The notes: generated by a model from the letters alone, not told the origin. A stretch of 64,000 bases of DNA from Pseudomonas denitrificans (nom. rej.) (GCF_008807415.1 NZ_CP043626.1:6672501-6736500), one strand, 5' to 3'. Counted from the first letter of the stretch, positions 46,387 to 55,194 are shown. Made by a program: numbers and translations.

Positions 46387-46932
46387 TCACTCGTAGCGCA
46401 GGGTGTAGGTCACCGAGCCGAGTACCGGGCCGGGGGTCACGACGGCGTCTTCGGAGATATACTGCACCGCGTAGTCGTAGCTGGCGCTGGTCTCACCGTC
46501 GGCCAGGACGATGTCACCGGCGGCCACGGCCGCGCCACCTGCCAGGTTCACCGGAGCGCCGGCCGGGCCGTCGAGCAGCTGCAGGGCCACGCCGGTGGCG
46601 CCGCTGGCGGCGGTGTTGGTCAGGTTGCCCGAGGCGGTGGCGTTGGTGGCCTGGAACAGGGTGGTGAAGTGCTCGGCGGCACCGCTGGGGGCGGCACAAC
46701 CGGTCAGCTGCAGGGTGAAGCTGGTCTCGCCGGTGGTCTGGCCGACGGTGCCGTTCAGGGCGCTGACCGGCACGCTGTCGAGGATGACGGTCGGGTCGGT
46801 GTTGCCGTCGACCACCGCCGAGCAGGTCTGGTCGGTTACTTCACCGCTGAAATTGATGGTGTTGGCGGCGAAAGCAAAGCCCGGCACAGCGAAGGTGGCT
46901 GCGACAGCCAGGGCGGTTGCGCGAAGTTTCAT
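46387..46932 (-). CDS. Major fimbrial subunit (CupA1/CupD1-like)
   Basis: A 181-residue type 1 pilin. The start MKLRATAL at 46932 has GGAG nine bases upstream; an ATG five codons earlier has no ribosome site. A signal peptide ends FAFA. The mature N-terminus has a donor-strand pattern (NTINFSGEVTDQTCSAV), with the paired cysteines in TCSAV and LTGCAAP. The C-terminus ends SVTYTLRYE with the penultimate Tyr typical of chaperone recognition. First gene of the operon; the promoter must lie in 46933-47198. Confidence 0.9.
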   Translation of the reverse strand: MKLRATALAVAATFAVPGFAFAANTINFSGEVTDQTCSAVVDGNTDPTVILDSVPVSALNGTVGQTTGETSFTLQLTGCAAPSGAAEHFTTLFQATNATASGNLTNTAASGATGVALQLLDGPAGAPVNLAGGAAVAAGDIVLADGETSASYDYAVQYISEDAVVTPGPVLGSVTYTLRYE

Positions 46933-47198
46933 TCTCTTGAGCTCCATGGTCAGGGTTTTTTCCCAGGCCAATCTTCCCGTCAGAGCTTTCGGAAAGCTCT
47001 GAGACGAATCTGAAAGCACCGCTGCAGGTTTTCTGCGGCGCCTGACCAACGGCGCCGGGGCCGTGGCAGAGCCCTGTGCCGGGGCTGCCGGGGACCGCTG
47101 CCCTGCCGCGGGAGAAAAAACTTTTGCTCGCCTGTCGATTCCCGCCCGCGCGCTTCGACTAGGAGGTAACTGCAAGCGCACCGAGCGGGGAGACGACC
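46933..47198. promoter_or_regulatory. Divergent regulatory region between Cup operon and ECF42 module
   Basis: A 266-bp gap separates the Cup pilin start (-) from the DGPF gene start (+), so promoters for both operons must lie here. An AGGAGG-like site at 47161-47167 is present but about 30 bases before the DGPF ATG. No reliable -35/-10 pair or ECF motif could be defined by eye. Confidence 0.5.
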
Positions 47199-47567
47199 AT
47201 GAAGTACCTCTGTCTGATTTATGTGGATGACCAGCGCCTGTCGAGCCTGTCCGAGGCCGAGTACCGGCGGCTGATGGACGAGTGCTTCGCCAACGACGAA
47301 TACCAGCGCCGGGCCGGGCGGGTACTCGCCTCCGAGGCGCTGGAAACGGTGGAGACGGCGACTACGCTGCGGCATGGCGCGACAGGGCTGGCGGTCACCG
47401 ACGGGCCCTTCGCCGAGACCCGCGAGTACCTGGGCGGCTTCGTGCTGATCGACGCCCGCGACCTCAACGAAGCGCTGCAGATTGCCCAGCGGATTCCCAG
47501 CGGTCGGCTGGGTGCCGTGGAGGTCCGCCCTGTGCGTGACTGGGATCGTTATTTCGCCGGGCGCTGA
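47199..47567 (+). CDS. YCII/DGPF-domain protein of an ECF42 module
   Basis: A 122-residue DGPF/YCII-fold protein. It starts MKYLCLIYVDD and contains TDGPFAETREYLGGFVLIDA, the defining DGPF motif, followed by a C-terminal EVRPVRDW. Proteins of this family are commonly encoded next to ECF42 sigma factors, and such a sigma gene lies 2.3 kb downstream here. The biochemical role is unknown. Confidence 0.9.
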   Translation: MKYLCLIYVDDQRLSSLSEAEYRRLMDECFANDEYQRRAGRVLASEALETVETATTLRHGATGLAVTDGPFAETREYLGGFVLIDARDLNEALQIAQRIPSGRLGAVEVRPVRDWDRYFAGR

Positions 47568-47639
47568 GGCCCGGCTCTTCGAGAGTTCTTTGTTTCAAGG
47601 GCTCTTTATTTCAAGAGCGAGCAACGTCAGGAGGATGTG

Positions 47640-48170
47640 ATGCTGAAGTGGATCGGGTTGGTGGTGGTAGTGGCCGTGGTGGTGGTTCTGGTGCTGGCGG
47701 CGAATCGTCCGGGCACCTTCCGCGTGGAGCGCAGCGCGCGCATCCAGGCACCGCCGGAGAAGGTCCAGGGCTATATCGAGGACTTCCACCTGTGGGCGCA
47801 ATGGTCGCCCTTCGAGAAGCTCGATCCGGCCATGCAGCGCAGCTTCTCCGGCGCCGACAAGGGCCGCGGCGCGGTGTACGCCTGGGAAGGCAACGGCAAG
47901 GCCGGGGCTGGGCGCATGGAAATCCTCGAAAGCGACCCCGGCAGCCGCGTGACCATCGCGCTGGACTTCTTCAAGCCGTTCAAGGCCAGCAACACCGCCG
48001 AGTTCACCCTGGTGCCGCGCGACGGCGGCACCGAGGTGACCTGGGCGATGTTCGGTCCGGTGCCCTTCGTGGCGAAGATCATGCACCTGTTCTTCGACGT
48101 GGACAGTATGGTTGGCAAGGACTTCGAGGCGGGCCTGGCCAACCTCAAGGCGCTTGCCGAGAAGGGCTGA
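47640..48170 (+). CDS. SRPBCC (START-like) membrane-anchored protein
   Basis: A 176-residue protein with a ribosome site (CAGGAGG) five bases before ATG 47640. One N-terminal membrane span (residues about 4-21) precedes an SRPBCC/polyketide-cyclase-like domain. That domain starts VERSARIQAPPEKVQGYIEDF and includes WAQWSPFEKLDPAMQ and GGTEVTWAMFGPVPF. Such domains bind hydrophobic ligands. It lies within the ECF42 gene set. Confidence 0.85.
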   Translation: MLKWIGLVVVVAVVVVLVLAANRPGTFRVERSARIQAPPEKVQGYIEDFHLWAQWSPFEKLDPAMQRSFSGADKGRGAVYAWEGNGKAGAGRMEILESDPGSRVTIALDFFKPFKASNTAEFTLVPRDGGTEVTWAMFGPVPFVAKIMHLFFDVDSMVGKDFEAGLANLKALAEKG

Positions 48171-48199
48171 TGCAACCCGCAACCTGAAGGAGGTGAGCC

Positions 48200-48352
48200 A
48201 TGTGCCCTCTGTGCGTATCGACCCTGACGCTGGCGGTGACCAGCGTCCTTTCCGCCGGCGGCGTCAGTGCCTTCGCCGTCACCCGCCTGCGCGGCAAGCG
48301 CCGCGCCCGGCCCAACGAGCAACGGGAACGCCCCCAGGAGCGTGCGACATGA
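48200..48352 (+). CDS. 50-residue CPLC microprotein
   Basis: A short ORF with a strong AAGGAGGTG ribosome site. It begins MCPLCVSTLTLAVTSVLSAG and has a hydrophobic segment followed by a strongly basic tail (RGKRRARPNEQRERPQ). The stop overlaps the DUF899 start (ATGA), so the two are co-translated. The N-terminal CxxC right at the membrane segment suggests metal binding or redox activity. The function is unknown. Confidence 0.75.
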   Translation: MCPLCVSTLTLAVTSVLSAGGVSAFAVTRLRGKRRARPNEQRERPQERAT

Positions 48353-49146
48353 AACTGGCCGATAAAGGTTCTTCATTTCCGGAGATGCCCCGCGTGGTGT
48401 CCCAGGCCGCCTGGCGACAGGCACGCATCCGCCTGCTGGAGCAGGAAAAGGCTGCCACCAAAGCCCGCGACGCGCTCAACGCCCAGCGTCGCGAGCTGCC
48501 GGTGGTGCGCATCGACAAGGACTACCGCTTCGAGGGCGCGCACGGCCCGCTGCGCCTGCTCGACCTGTTCGAAGGCCGGCCGCAGCTGATCGTCTACCAC
48601 TTCATGTTCCATCGCGACACGGGGCTGGGCTGCGAGGGCTGCTCCTACCTGATCGACAACCTTGGCCGGCTGGAGCACCTGCATGCGCGTGGTACCACCT
48701 TCGCCATGGTGTCCCGCGCGCCGCTGGAGGAAATCGCGCCATTCCGCGCCCGCATGGGCTGGCAGTTCCCCTGGTACTCGTCGTTCGGCAGCGACTTCAA
48801 CTACGACTTCCACGTCAGCGTCGATGAGTCCGTCGCCCCGGTGGAATACAACTATCGTGACAAGACGGAGTTGGAGCGCCTCGGCCAGGACTACCACGTG
48901 CGCGGCGAGCAGCCAGGCATGAGCGTGTTCCTGCGCGACGGCGACCAGGTCTTCCACAGCTACTCGACCTACGGCCGCGGGCTGGAGGCGCCGCTGTTCA
49001 CCTACCACCTGCTCGACCTCACCCCGCTGGGGCGCGGCGAAGGCTGGGACGGCATGCCCGACTACCAGGGCAAGGGCATGAACTGGACGCGCTTCCACGA
49101 CGACTACGACCAGGCCGCGCCGCCGCACAGCTGCTGCGAATCCTGA
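48349..49146 (+). CDS. DUF899 thioredoxin-like protein
   Basis: A 265-residue DUF899 protein (thioredoxin-like fold). The segment YHFMFHRDTGLGCEGCSYLID carries the cysteines where a peroxiredoxin/thioredoxin active site would be (GCEGC), and YDFHVSVDESV and TYHLLDLTPLGRGE are family signatures. The C-terminus ends SCCES. The start overlaps the CPLC microprotein. Association with an ECF42 sigma suggests oxidative or antibiotic stress defence, which is an inference. Confidence 0.87.
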   Translation: MKLADKGSSFPEMPRVVSQAAWRQARIRLLEQEKAATKARDALNAQRRELPVVRIDKDYRFEGAHGPLRLLDLFEGRPQLIVYHFMFHRDTGLGCEGCSYLIDNLGRLEHLHARGTTFAMVSRAPLEEIAPFRARMGWQFPWYSSFGSDFNYDFHVSVDESVAPVEYNYRDKTELERLGQDYHVRGEQPGMSVFLRDGDQVFHSYSTYGRGLEAPLFTYHLLDLTPLGRGEGWDGMPDYQGKGMNWTRFHDDYDQAAPPHSCCES

Positions 49147-49178
49147 ACCGACCCGACTACTACACGGAGAGATTCCCG

Positions 49179-49619
49179 ATGACTGCTGCCCAGAAGAACG
49201 CCACCCACAGCGAACTGCACGCGCTGCTGGAAAGCTGGCTGAAGTCCGTGCGCGCCTCCGACGTCGAAGGCATTACAGGCCACTACACCCGCGACATCCT
49301 CGCCTTCGATGCGGTGAAGCAACTGCAGTTCAAGGGCGTCGAGGCCTATGCCAGCCATTGGCGCGACTGCACGCAGATGTGCAAGGAACCCACTTTCGAG
49401 ATCCATGAGCTGAGCTTCGAAAGCAGCGGCGATACGGCCTTCGGACACTACCTCGCCTACTGCGGCGGCACCGACGACAAGGGCCAGCACAACGCCTCCT
49501 GGGCGCGGGTCAGCGTCGGCCTGCGCCGCGAGGCAGGGCAGTGGAAGATCGCCCACGAGCACTTCTCCATTCCCTTCGATCCGGCGACGGGGCAGCTGTT
49601 GTTCGACGCCAAACCTTAA
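49179..49619 (+). CDS. NTF2-like/SnoaL-type protein
   Basis: A 146-residue cone-fold (NTF2/SnoaL) protein: an N-terminal helix pair (SELHALLESWLKSVRASDVE) with HYTRDILAFD, and C-terminal strands (WARVSVGLRREAGQWKIAHEHFSIPF). The ligand pocket is unassigned. It lies 32 bases after DUF899 and is the last gene before the repeat that precedes the sigma factor. Confidence 0.85.
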   Translation: MTAAQKNATHSELHALLESWLKSVRASDVEGITGHYTRDILAFDAVKQLQFKGVEAYASHWRDCTQMCKEPTFEIHELSFESSGDTAFGHYLAYCGGTDDKGQHNASWARVSVGLRREAGQWKIAHEHFSIPFDPATGQLLFDAKP

Positions 49620-49629
49620 TCTGGTTGAC

Positions 49630-49680
49630 CTGTAGGAGCGCGCCATGCGCGCGATCGCGGGCGTGGCCCGCTCCTGCAGG
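49630..49680. repeat. REP-type palindrome
   Basis: An imperfect 50-bp inverted repeat with arms TGTAGGAGCG... and ...CGCTCCTGCAG around a GCGATCGC centre, matching the GTAGGAGC-type extragenic repeats of pseudomonads. It lies in the gap between the NTF2-like gene and the sigma factor. Confidence 0.85.
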
Positions 49681-49827
49681 GGCTACCGTGCAACGAGTTC
49701 GCGTGTACGTTCGCTCCAGCGAAACACCCCGCAACGATCCCCTCGTCGCATCCGTCCGACCAGCTCCCACCTTGAAGGGAATGCGTGCAGGATAGGCAGA
49801 CTTCTACACGCCAAGGACCTGCGGCCC

Positions 49828-51081
49828 ATGCACGAGTACGCTCCCCAGCCCCTGCGCGACGTGGTGGACGAGGTCTATCGCCGTGAATCGCGCCGGGTGC
49901 TGGCCACGCTGATCCGTCTGCTGGGGGATTTCGACCTCGCCGAGGAGGCACTGCATGAAGCCTTCGTCGCCGCCGTGGACCAGTGGCGGCGCGACGGCGT
50001 GCCGGCCAACCCGCGCGCGTGGCTGGTCTCTGCCGGGCGCTTCAAGGCCATCGACGGCCTGCGTCGGCGTTCGCGTTTCGACGCGTCCCTGACGCAGATC
50101 GCCGAGCAACTGGAGATCGACGCGCAATCGGTGGAAGAACTGGCCGACGAAAGCGTCGAGGACGACCGCCTGCGGCTGATCTTCACCTGCTGCCACCCGG
50201 CCCTGCCGGCGGACTCGCAGGTGCCGCTGACCCTGCGCGAGGTCTGCGACCTGAAGACCGAGGAAATCGCCCGCGCCTACCTCGCCACGCCCTCGACCAT
50301 CGCCCAGCGTATCGTCCGCGCCAAGGCGAAGATCCGCGACGCACAGATTCCCTACCAGGTGCCAGAAGCCGCCGAACTGCCGGAGCGCCTGGCCAGTGTG
50401 CTGCGGGTCATCTACCTGGTGTTCAACGAGGGGTACTCGGCCTCGGCTGGCGATTCGCTGACCCGCACCGACCTGTCCGCCGAAGCCATCCGCCTGGGCC
50501 GGCAGCTCCTCGAATTGCTGCCGGAAGCGGAAGTGATGGGCCTGCTGGCGCTGATGCTGCTGCACGAGTCGCGGCGCGAGGCGCGCACCGCCGAGGACGG
50601 CGAACTGGTGCTGCTGGAAAACCAGGACCGCACGCGCTGGGACCGTGCCTTGATCGGGGAGGGCCAGCAACTGATCAGCGCTGCGCTCGCTACCCGGCGT
50701 ATCGGCCCCTACACCCTGCAGGCGGCGATCTCCGCCGTGCATGCCGCCGCGGCCGATATGGCCAGCACCGACTGGGCGGAAATCGTCGGTCTCTACGACC
50801 TCCTGCTGGCGATGCAGCCCTCGCCGGTGATCGAGCTCAACCGTGCCGTGGCCCTGTCCATGCGCGATGGCCCGCAAGCGGGGCTGGCGCAGGTCGATGC
50901 CATCCTTGCCCGTGGCGACCTGCAGGATTACCACCTGGCCCATGCCGCGCGCGCCGATTTCTGTCGCCGCCTGGAGCGCCGCGAGCAGGCGCGCGGGGCC
51001 TACGAACGCGCCCTGGAACTGGCGAAGCTGGAGCCGGAGCGGCGCTTCCTGGAGCAGCGGATTCGCGAACTCGACCGCTGA
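49828..51081 (+). CDS. ECF42-type RNA polymerase sigma factor
   Basis: A 417-residue sigma factor. Region sigma2 covers about residues 15-80 (LIRLLGDFDLAEEALHEAFV, ANPRAWLVSAGRFKAIDGLR). The sigma4 domain covers about 115-165 (VPLTLREVCDLKTEEIARAY and a helix SPTIAQR-like segment). A long C-terminal extension of about 240 residues is rich in TPR-like helices (VIELNRAVALSMRDG). Such an extension with a linked DGPF protein defines the ECF42 group, which lacks a classic anti-sigma factor and is thought to be controlled by its extension. The upstream ORF extension through the REP repeat was rejected in favour of ATG 49828. Confidence 0.92.
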   Translation: MHEYAPQPLRDVVDEVYRRESRRVLATLIRLLGDFDLAEEALHEAFVAAVDQWRRDGVPANPRAWLVSAGRFKAIDGLRRRSRFDASLTQIAEQLEIDAQSVEELADESVEDDRLRLIFTCCHPALPADSQVPLTLREVCDLKTEEIARAYLATPSTIAQRIVRAKAKIRDAQIPYQVPEAAELPERLASVLRVIYLVFNEGYSASAGDSLTRTDLSAEAIRLGRQLLELLPEAEVMGLLALMLLHESRREARTAEDGELVLLENQDRTRWDRALIGEGQQLISAALATRRIGPYTLQAAISAVHAAAADMASTDWAEIVGLYDLLLAMQPSPVIELNRAVALSMRDGPQAGLAQVDAILARGDLQDYHLAHAARADFCRRLERREQARGAYERALELAKLEPERRFLEQRIRELDR

Positions 51082-51139
51082 GTTGCATTGCAACATCCAA
51101 CTGCCAGACTGTGCGACTGACCCCTGCCGACCCGTGCCC

Positions 51140-52336
51140 ATGACCGAACCGACGCCGCGCGATTCCCTCTGGAGCGTCTTCCTGATTTTCCTGCGCCTGG
51201 GCCTGACTTCCTTTGGCGGGCCGGTGGCGCACCTGGGCTATTTCCGCGAGGAGTTCGTGAGCCGGCGGCGCTGGCTGGACGAGCCGCACTACGCCGATCT
51301 CATCGCCCTCTGCCAGTTCCTCCCCGGCCCCGCCAGCAGCCAACTGGGCATGGCCCTGGGCGCCTTGCGCGCGGGGAAGTGGGGCGCCTTGGTGGCCTGG
51401 ACAGGCTTCACCTTGCCGTCGGCCTTGCTGATGCTGCTGGTCGCCCTGGGGCTGTCGCGGCATGGCCAGTGGTTGCCGGCCGGTGCGCTGCACGGGCTGA
51501 TGCTGGTCTCCGTCGCCGTGGTGGCCCATGCCGTCTGGGGCATGGCCAAGTCGCTGTGTCCGGACTGGCAGCGCCAGGGGCTGATGATCCTGGTGACCGC
51601 CGTGGCGCTGCGCTGGCCCGGCGTGGTCGTGCAATTGCTGGTGATCCTCGCGGCTGCGCTGATTGGCACGGCCTGGCTGCGGCCGTCCACGGTGGACGAT
51701 TCGGTGGGCCCGGGCCATTGCGCGTCGCGTCGTCGGGGCGGCTTCTACCTGCTGCTGTTCTTCGTGCTGTTGGCGCTTCTGCCGTTGGCGGCGGCCGCGT
51801 GGCATTGGCCATGGCTGACGCAGTTCGACGCCTTCTACCGGGTCGGCAGCCTTGTATTCGGCGGCGGGCATGTGGTGCTGCCGCTATTGCAGAGTGCAGT
51901 GGTTGACCCCGGCTGGGTGGATGCACAGACCTTCCTCGCCGGCTATGGCGCGGCGCAGGCCTTGCCGGGGCCGCTGTTCACCTTCGCCGCCTTCCTCGGC
52001 GCGGCCATCACCGAGCCGGGCGGCGCGACCGGCGCGCTGCTGTGCCTGCTGGCGATCTTCCTGCCGTCCTTCCTGCTGGTGCTCGGCGCCTTGCCGTTCT
52101 GGCAGAGCCTGCGTCGCCAGCGGCCTCTACGCGCGGCGCTGGCCGGGGTGAACGCCGCCGTGGTCGGCCTGTTGCTGGCGGCGCTCATCCATCCCATCGG
52201 CAGCGAGACCATCGTCGGCCTGCTCGACATTTCCCTGGTCGCGCTGGCCTTCCTGGTGCTGCTCAGTGGCCGGGTTCCGCCCTGGGCGCTGGTGCTGCTG
52301 GGCGCGCTGGGCGGAGGCCTGGCCGGGGCGCTCTAG
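51140..52336 (+). CDS. chrA: Chromate transporter ChrA, long (two-domain) form
   Basis: A 398-residue CHR-family transporter with two homologous halves. Each carries the family signature: FGGPVAHLGYFREEFV and CQFLPGPASSQLGMALG in the first half, FGGGHVVLPLLQ and QALPGPLFTFAAFLG in the second. It exports chromate or takes up chromate/sulfate-like anions. The gene starts 58 bases after the sigma factor and is convergent with the SDR gene, overlapping it by four bases. Confidence 0.92.
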   Translation: MTEPTPRDSLWSVFLIFLRLGLTSFGGPVAHLGYFREEFVSRRRWLDEPHYADLIALCQFLPGPASSQLGMALGALRAGKWGALVAWTGFTLPSALLMLLVALGLSRHGQWLPAGALHGLMLVSVAVVAHAVWGMAKSLCPDWQRQGLMILVTAVALRWPGVVVQLLVILAAALIGTAWLRPSTVDDSVGPGHCASRRRGGFYLLLFFVLLALLPLAAAAWHWPWLTQFDAFYRVGSLVFGGGHVVLPLLQSAVVDPGWVDAQTFLAGYGAAQALPGPLFTFAAFLGAAITEPGGATGALLCLLAIFLPSFLLVLGALPFWQSLRRQRPLRAALAGVNAAVVGLLLAALIHPIGSETIVGLLDISLVALAFLVLLSGRVPPWALVLLGALGGGLAGAL

Positions 52337-53106
52337 AGGCTGCTCACCAGGTGCCCGCCATCCACGGCGAGCACCGCGCCGGTCATGAAGGCGCCGGCGT
52401 CGCTGGCCAGCAGCAGGAAGGGGCCTTCCAGTTCCCGGAGCTGGCCGAGGCGGCGCATCGGTACCGTGTCGCGGATGTAGGCCTGGCCCTTGTCGCTGTC
52501 GAAGTAGGCGTCGTTCATTTCAGTCCTGAAGTAGCCCGGTGCGATGGCGTTGACCCGCACGTTGAAGCGCGCCAGTTCCAGCGCCAGGGACTTGCTCAGC
52601 TGCACCACGCCGGCCTTGGCCGCGCAGTAATGGCTGTAGCCGCCGCCCACGCGCAGGCCGAGGATCGAGGCGATGTTGACGATGCTGCCGCCGCGCCCGG
52701 CCTTGGCCAGACGCTGCGCCGCGCACTGGGCGACGCGCCAGACGCCGTCGAGGTTGGTGGAGAGCATGCTGCGCCAGTCTTCCTCGCTGACCTCCAGCGC
52801 GCGCTGGCCGTTGCCGATGCCGGCGTTGTTGAGCACCACATCCACCACGCCGAACTGCGCCTCGGCGCTGTCGAAGGCGGCCTCGACGCTGGCGCGGTCG
52901 GTCACGTCCAGCGCCACGGCATGGGCTTCACCGCCGTCGGCACGGATGGCTTCGGCCAGTTGTGCCAGGCGCTCCGTGCGCCTTGCCGCCAGCACCACGC
53001 GGGCGCCCGCACGGGCGGCGACGCGCGCCAGGTGTGCGCCGATGCCGCTGGAGGCGCCGGTGACCAGGACGGTCCTGCCTGCGAGGGAGAAGATATCGTT
53101 GTTCAT
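52333..53106 (-). CDS. Short-chain dehydrogenase/reductase (SDR)
   Basis: A 257-residue classical SDR. The dinucleotide-binding motif TGASSGIG is at residues 16-23, NNAG at 93-96, and catalytic Ser147 with Tyr160 and Lys164 in YCAAK. The ARRTERL segment after strand 2 favours NADP(H). The start at 53106 has GAGG upstream. The substrate is unknown. It ends inside the last codons of chrA on the opposite strand. Confidence 0.9.
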   Translation of the reverse strand: MNNDIFSLAGRTVLVTGASSGIGAHLARVAARAGARVVLAARRTERLAQLAEAIRADGGEAHAVALDVTDRASVEAAFDSAEAQFGVVDVVLNNAGIGNGQRALEVSEEDWRSMLSTNLDGVWRVAQCAAQRLAKAGRGGSIVNIASILGLRVGGGYSHYCAAKAGVVQLSKSLALELARFNVRVNAIAPGYFRTEMNDAYFDSDKGQAYIRDTVPMRRLGQLRELEGPFLLLASDAGAFMTGAVLAVDGGHLVSSL

Positions 53107-53310
53107 GGGGACCTCGTCCAAAGCCCATGTCGGGCGCTGCGGATAGGAGACGGGCCAGTCTGCCGGCCCGGCATGTCAGCAGGATAAACAGCCGCCGGTG
53201 AGACCGTGGTTTCATTCGCGGTCTGAATGGTCGGGGCTCCGCTGTCGCGATCGGCTCAGACGCGGCAGGTTGTGGAATAATGCAGGCCGTTTCTGCAACG
53301 GACTGCCGAT

Positions 53311-54345
53311 ATGCCCAGCCTGCACCGCAATGCATTCGATCTCATCCGCCATCTCGCTGCGCTATCGGTCCTGGTCAGCCACCATTACGCATTGTCCGGT
53401 CTGGATTCTCCCGGACTGGGCGGCTCGCACAATCTGGGTGCGTTGGCGGTGCTCGCATTCTTCTCGATCTCCGGCTATCTGATCACCCTGAGCTTCTGCC
53501 GGTCCGCCAGCTTCTCCAACTACCTGCTCAAGCGCGTGGCGCGGTTGTTTCCGGCACTGATCGGCTGCTCCCTGTTGATGGTCTACGTTGCCGCGCCGCT
53601 ATTGTCGGAGCGCGGTATGTCGCGGCTGTTGGATGGCAGCGCGTTACTCGATTTCCTCCGCATCTCCGCCATGGGGCAGGCGAATCTGCCGGATGTGACC
53701 GTTGGTTTCATCTTCCCCGACTCCTTCAATGGGAGTCTGTGGACGCTGAAAATCGAGTTCGCCTGCTACCTGGCGGTAGCGGCCCTGCTCAGTCTGACGC
53801 GTGGCCCGCTGCTGCCGCTGGGCGCGGCTTTGCTGCTGGCGGGTTTGAGCGGCTATCTGGGGCGTTTCGGCGAGGGTGTATGGGCGGCCAAGCTGACAAC
53901 CTACCTGTCGGTGGCCAGTGCATTCTTCCTCGGCTCCTTCTTCGCCTTTCGCCAGGCCTGGCTGGCCCGACCGGAAGTGCTGGTGTCGATGATCGTGGTC
54001 GGCATCGCTCTCCTGGGCGGCACACTTGGCTCGGCCTGGTCGCTGCCAGTGGGCAGCCTGGCGATGTGCCTGATTACCCTGGGAGTTGGCCTGCTGTTCA
54101 CCGATCGGCTGATTGCCGGGCGTTTTGATGTTTCCTACGGCATCTACCTCTACGCCTTCCCGGTGCAACAGGTCGTCATCAACCGTAGCGGTCTTGGCTT
54201 CTATCCGGGCATGGCGCTGACAGCGCTGTTGGTGCTGGTCCTGGCGGCGCTGTCATGGCATCTGCTGGAGTGTCCGGCGTTGCGTATGGCCCACCGACGC
54301 GCCGCGCGGTCTGTGGTAGCGCCAGTCGGCGGACAGATGGAATAA
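53311..54345 (+). CDS. Acyltransferase family 3 membrane protein
   Basis: A 344-residue integral membrane protein with about 10 hydrophobic segments. Signature acyltransferase-3 features are the N-terminal NAFDLIRHLAALSVLVSHHY (with the active-site His) and SLWTLKIEFACYL. Such enzymes O-acylate surface polysaccharides, lipid A or peptidoglycan. No neighbouring glycosyltransferases are present to indicate the acceptor. It is followed immediately by a terminator. Confidence 0.87.
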   Translation: MPSLHRNAFDLIRHLAALSVLVSHHYALSGLDSPGLGGSHNLGALAVLAFFSISGYLITLSFCRSASFSNYLLKRVARLFPALIGCSLLMVYVAAPLLSERGMSRLLDGSALLDFLRISAMGQANLPDVTVGFIFPDSFNGSLWTLKIEFACYLAVAALLSLTRGPLLPLGAALLLAGLSGYLGRFGEGVWAAKLTTYLSVASAFFLGSFFAFRQAWLARPEVLVSMIVVGIALLGGTLGSAWSLPVGSLAMCLITLGVGLLFTDRLIAGRFDVSYGIYLYAFPVQQVVINRSGLGFYPGMALTALLVLVLAALSWHLLECPALRMAHRRAARSVVAPVGGQME

Positions 54346-54372
54346 AAAAGCCCGGCGGATGCCGGGCTTTTT
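54345..54372. terminator. Bidirectional terminator between acyltransferase and amidotransferase genes
   Basis: A perfect 12-bp stem (AAAAAGCCCGGC / GCCGGGCTTTTT) with a four-base loop. Its left arm begins inside the stop region of the acyltransferase gene. It serves both convergent genes. Confidence 0.92.
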
Positions 54373-54390
54373 CATGACACGGGAAACGAA

Positions 54391-55194
54391 TCAGGCAGCG
54401 AGTGCGCGGGCTTGCTTCTTCTTCACCTGCGCGCGGCAAGCATCGCCGAACGCCTGGAAGATCTTCACCGAGTCGGGGTTCTTCGCCGCCTGCCATTCCG
54501 GGTGCCACTGCACCGCGAAGAGGAAGGAGGAAAGCGTCGGGGCGTGGATGGCCTCGACCAGGCCGTCTTCGGCGTGGGCGATGGCTTCGATGCCCTTGCC
54601 CAGATTCTTCAGGCCCTGGCCATGCAGCGAGTTGACGCGGATCTCGTCACCCAGCAGCTGCTGCAGCCAGCTGCCCTGGATCGGGCGAACGCCGTGGGCC
54701 GGGCTGTACTGCACGTCGACCGGGTCTTCGGGATTCTCGCGATGGTCGTTGAAGCCGGGTTCGGCATAGACCTTCTGGTAGATATCGCCGCCCAGGGCCA
54801 CGTTGATTTCCTGCATGCCGCGGCAGATGCCGAAGATCGGCAGGCCACGCGCGATGGCGGCCTTGATCAGCGGGATGTCGAAGTTGTCGCGGTCCTTGTC
54901 CTGGCCCTTGCCGGGAGTTTCATTCTCCTGGCCATACAGGGTCGGATCGATGTTGCTGCCGGCGCCGGTCAGGTACACGCCGTCGGCCATGTCCAGGTAT
55001 TGCTCGAGGTCTTCGATGCCGCAGCAGGTCGGTACCAGTACCGGCACGCAATCGGACTGTTCGACCAGGGGCACGATGTATTTGTGGGTCATTACCTGAT
55101 AGTCGTGGCCTTTGCGCTCTTGGCTGCCCATGGACATCAGGACGACGGGTTTACGGAGAGTCTGTTTCTTGTTGCCAATGTTGCTGTTGGACAT
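54391..55194 (-). CDS. Class-I glutamine amidotransferase, PuuD/SpuA-like gamma-glutamyl-GABA hydrolase
   Basis: A 267-residue peptidase C26 protein. The nucleophile elbow FGICRGMQE has Cys124, and the catalytic pair is His231 and Glu233 in QWHPEWQ. TGAGSNIDPTLYG and QYSPAHGV match PuuD/SpuA, which cleaves gamma-glutamyl-gamma-aminobutyrate in putrescine catabolism. No other polyamine gene is adjacent, so the substrate is inferred by family only. It is preceded by an AT-rich promoter region. Confidence 0.87.
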   Translation of the reverse strand: MSNSNIGNKKQTLRKPVVLMSMGSQERKGHDYQVMTHKYIVPLVEQSDCVPVLVPTCCGIEDLEQYLDMADGVYLTGAGSNIDPTLYGQENETPGKGQDKDRDNFDIPLIKAAIARGLPIFGICRGMQEINVALGGDIYQKVYAEPGFNDHRENPEDPVDVQYSPAHGVRPIQGSWLQQLLGDEIRVNSLHGQGLKNLGKGIEAIAHAEDGLVEAIHAPTLSSFLFAVQWHPEWQAAKNPDSVKIFQAFGDACRAQVKKKQARALAA

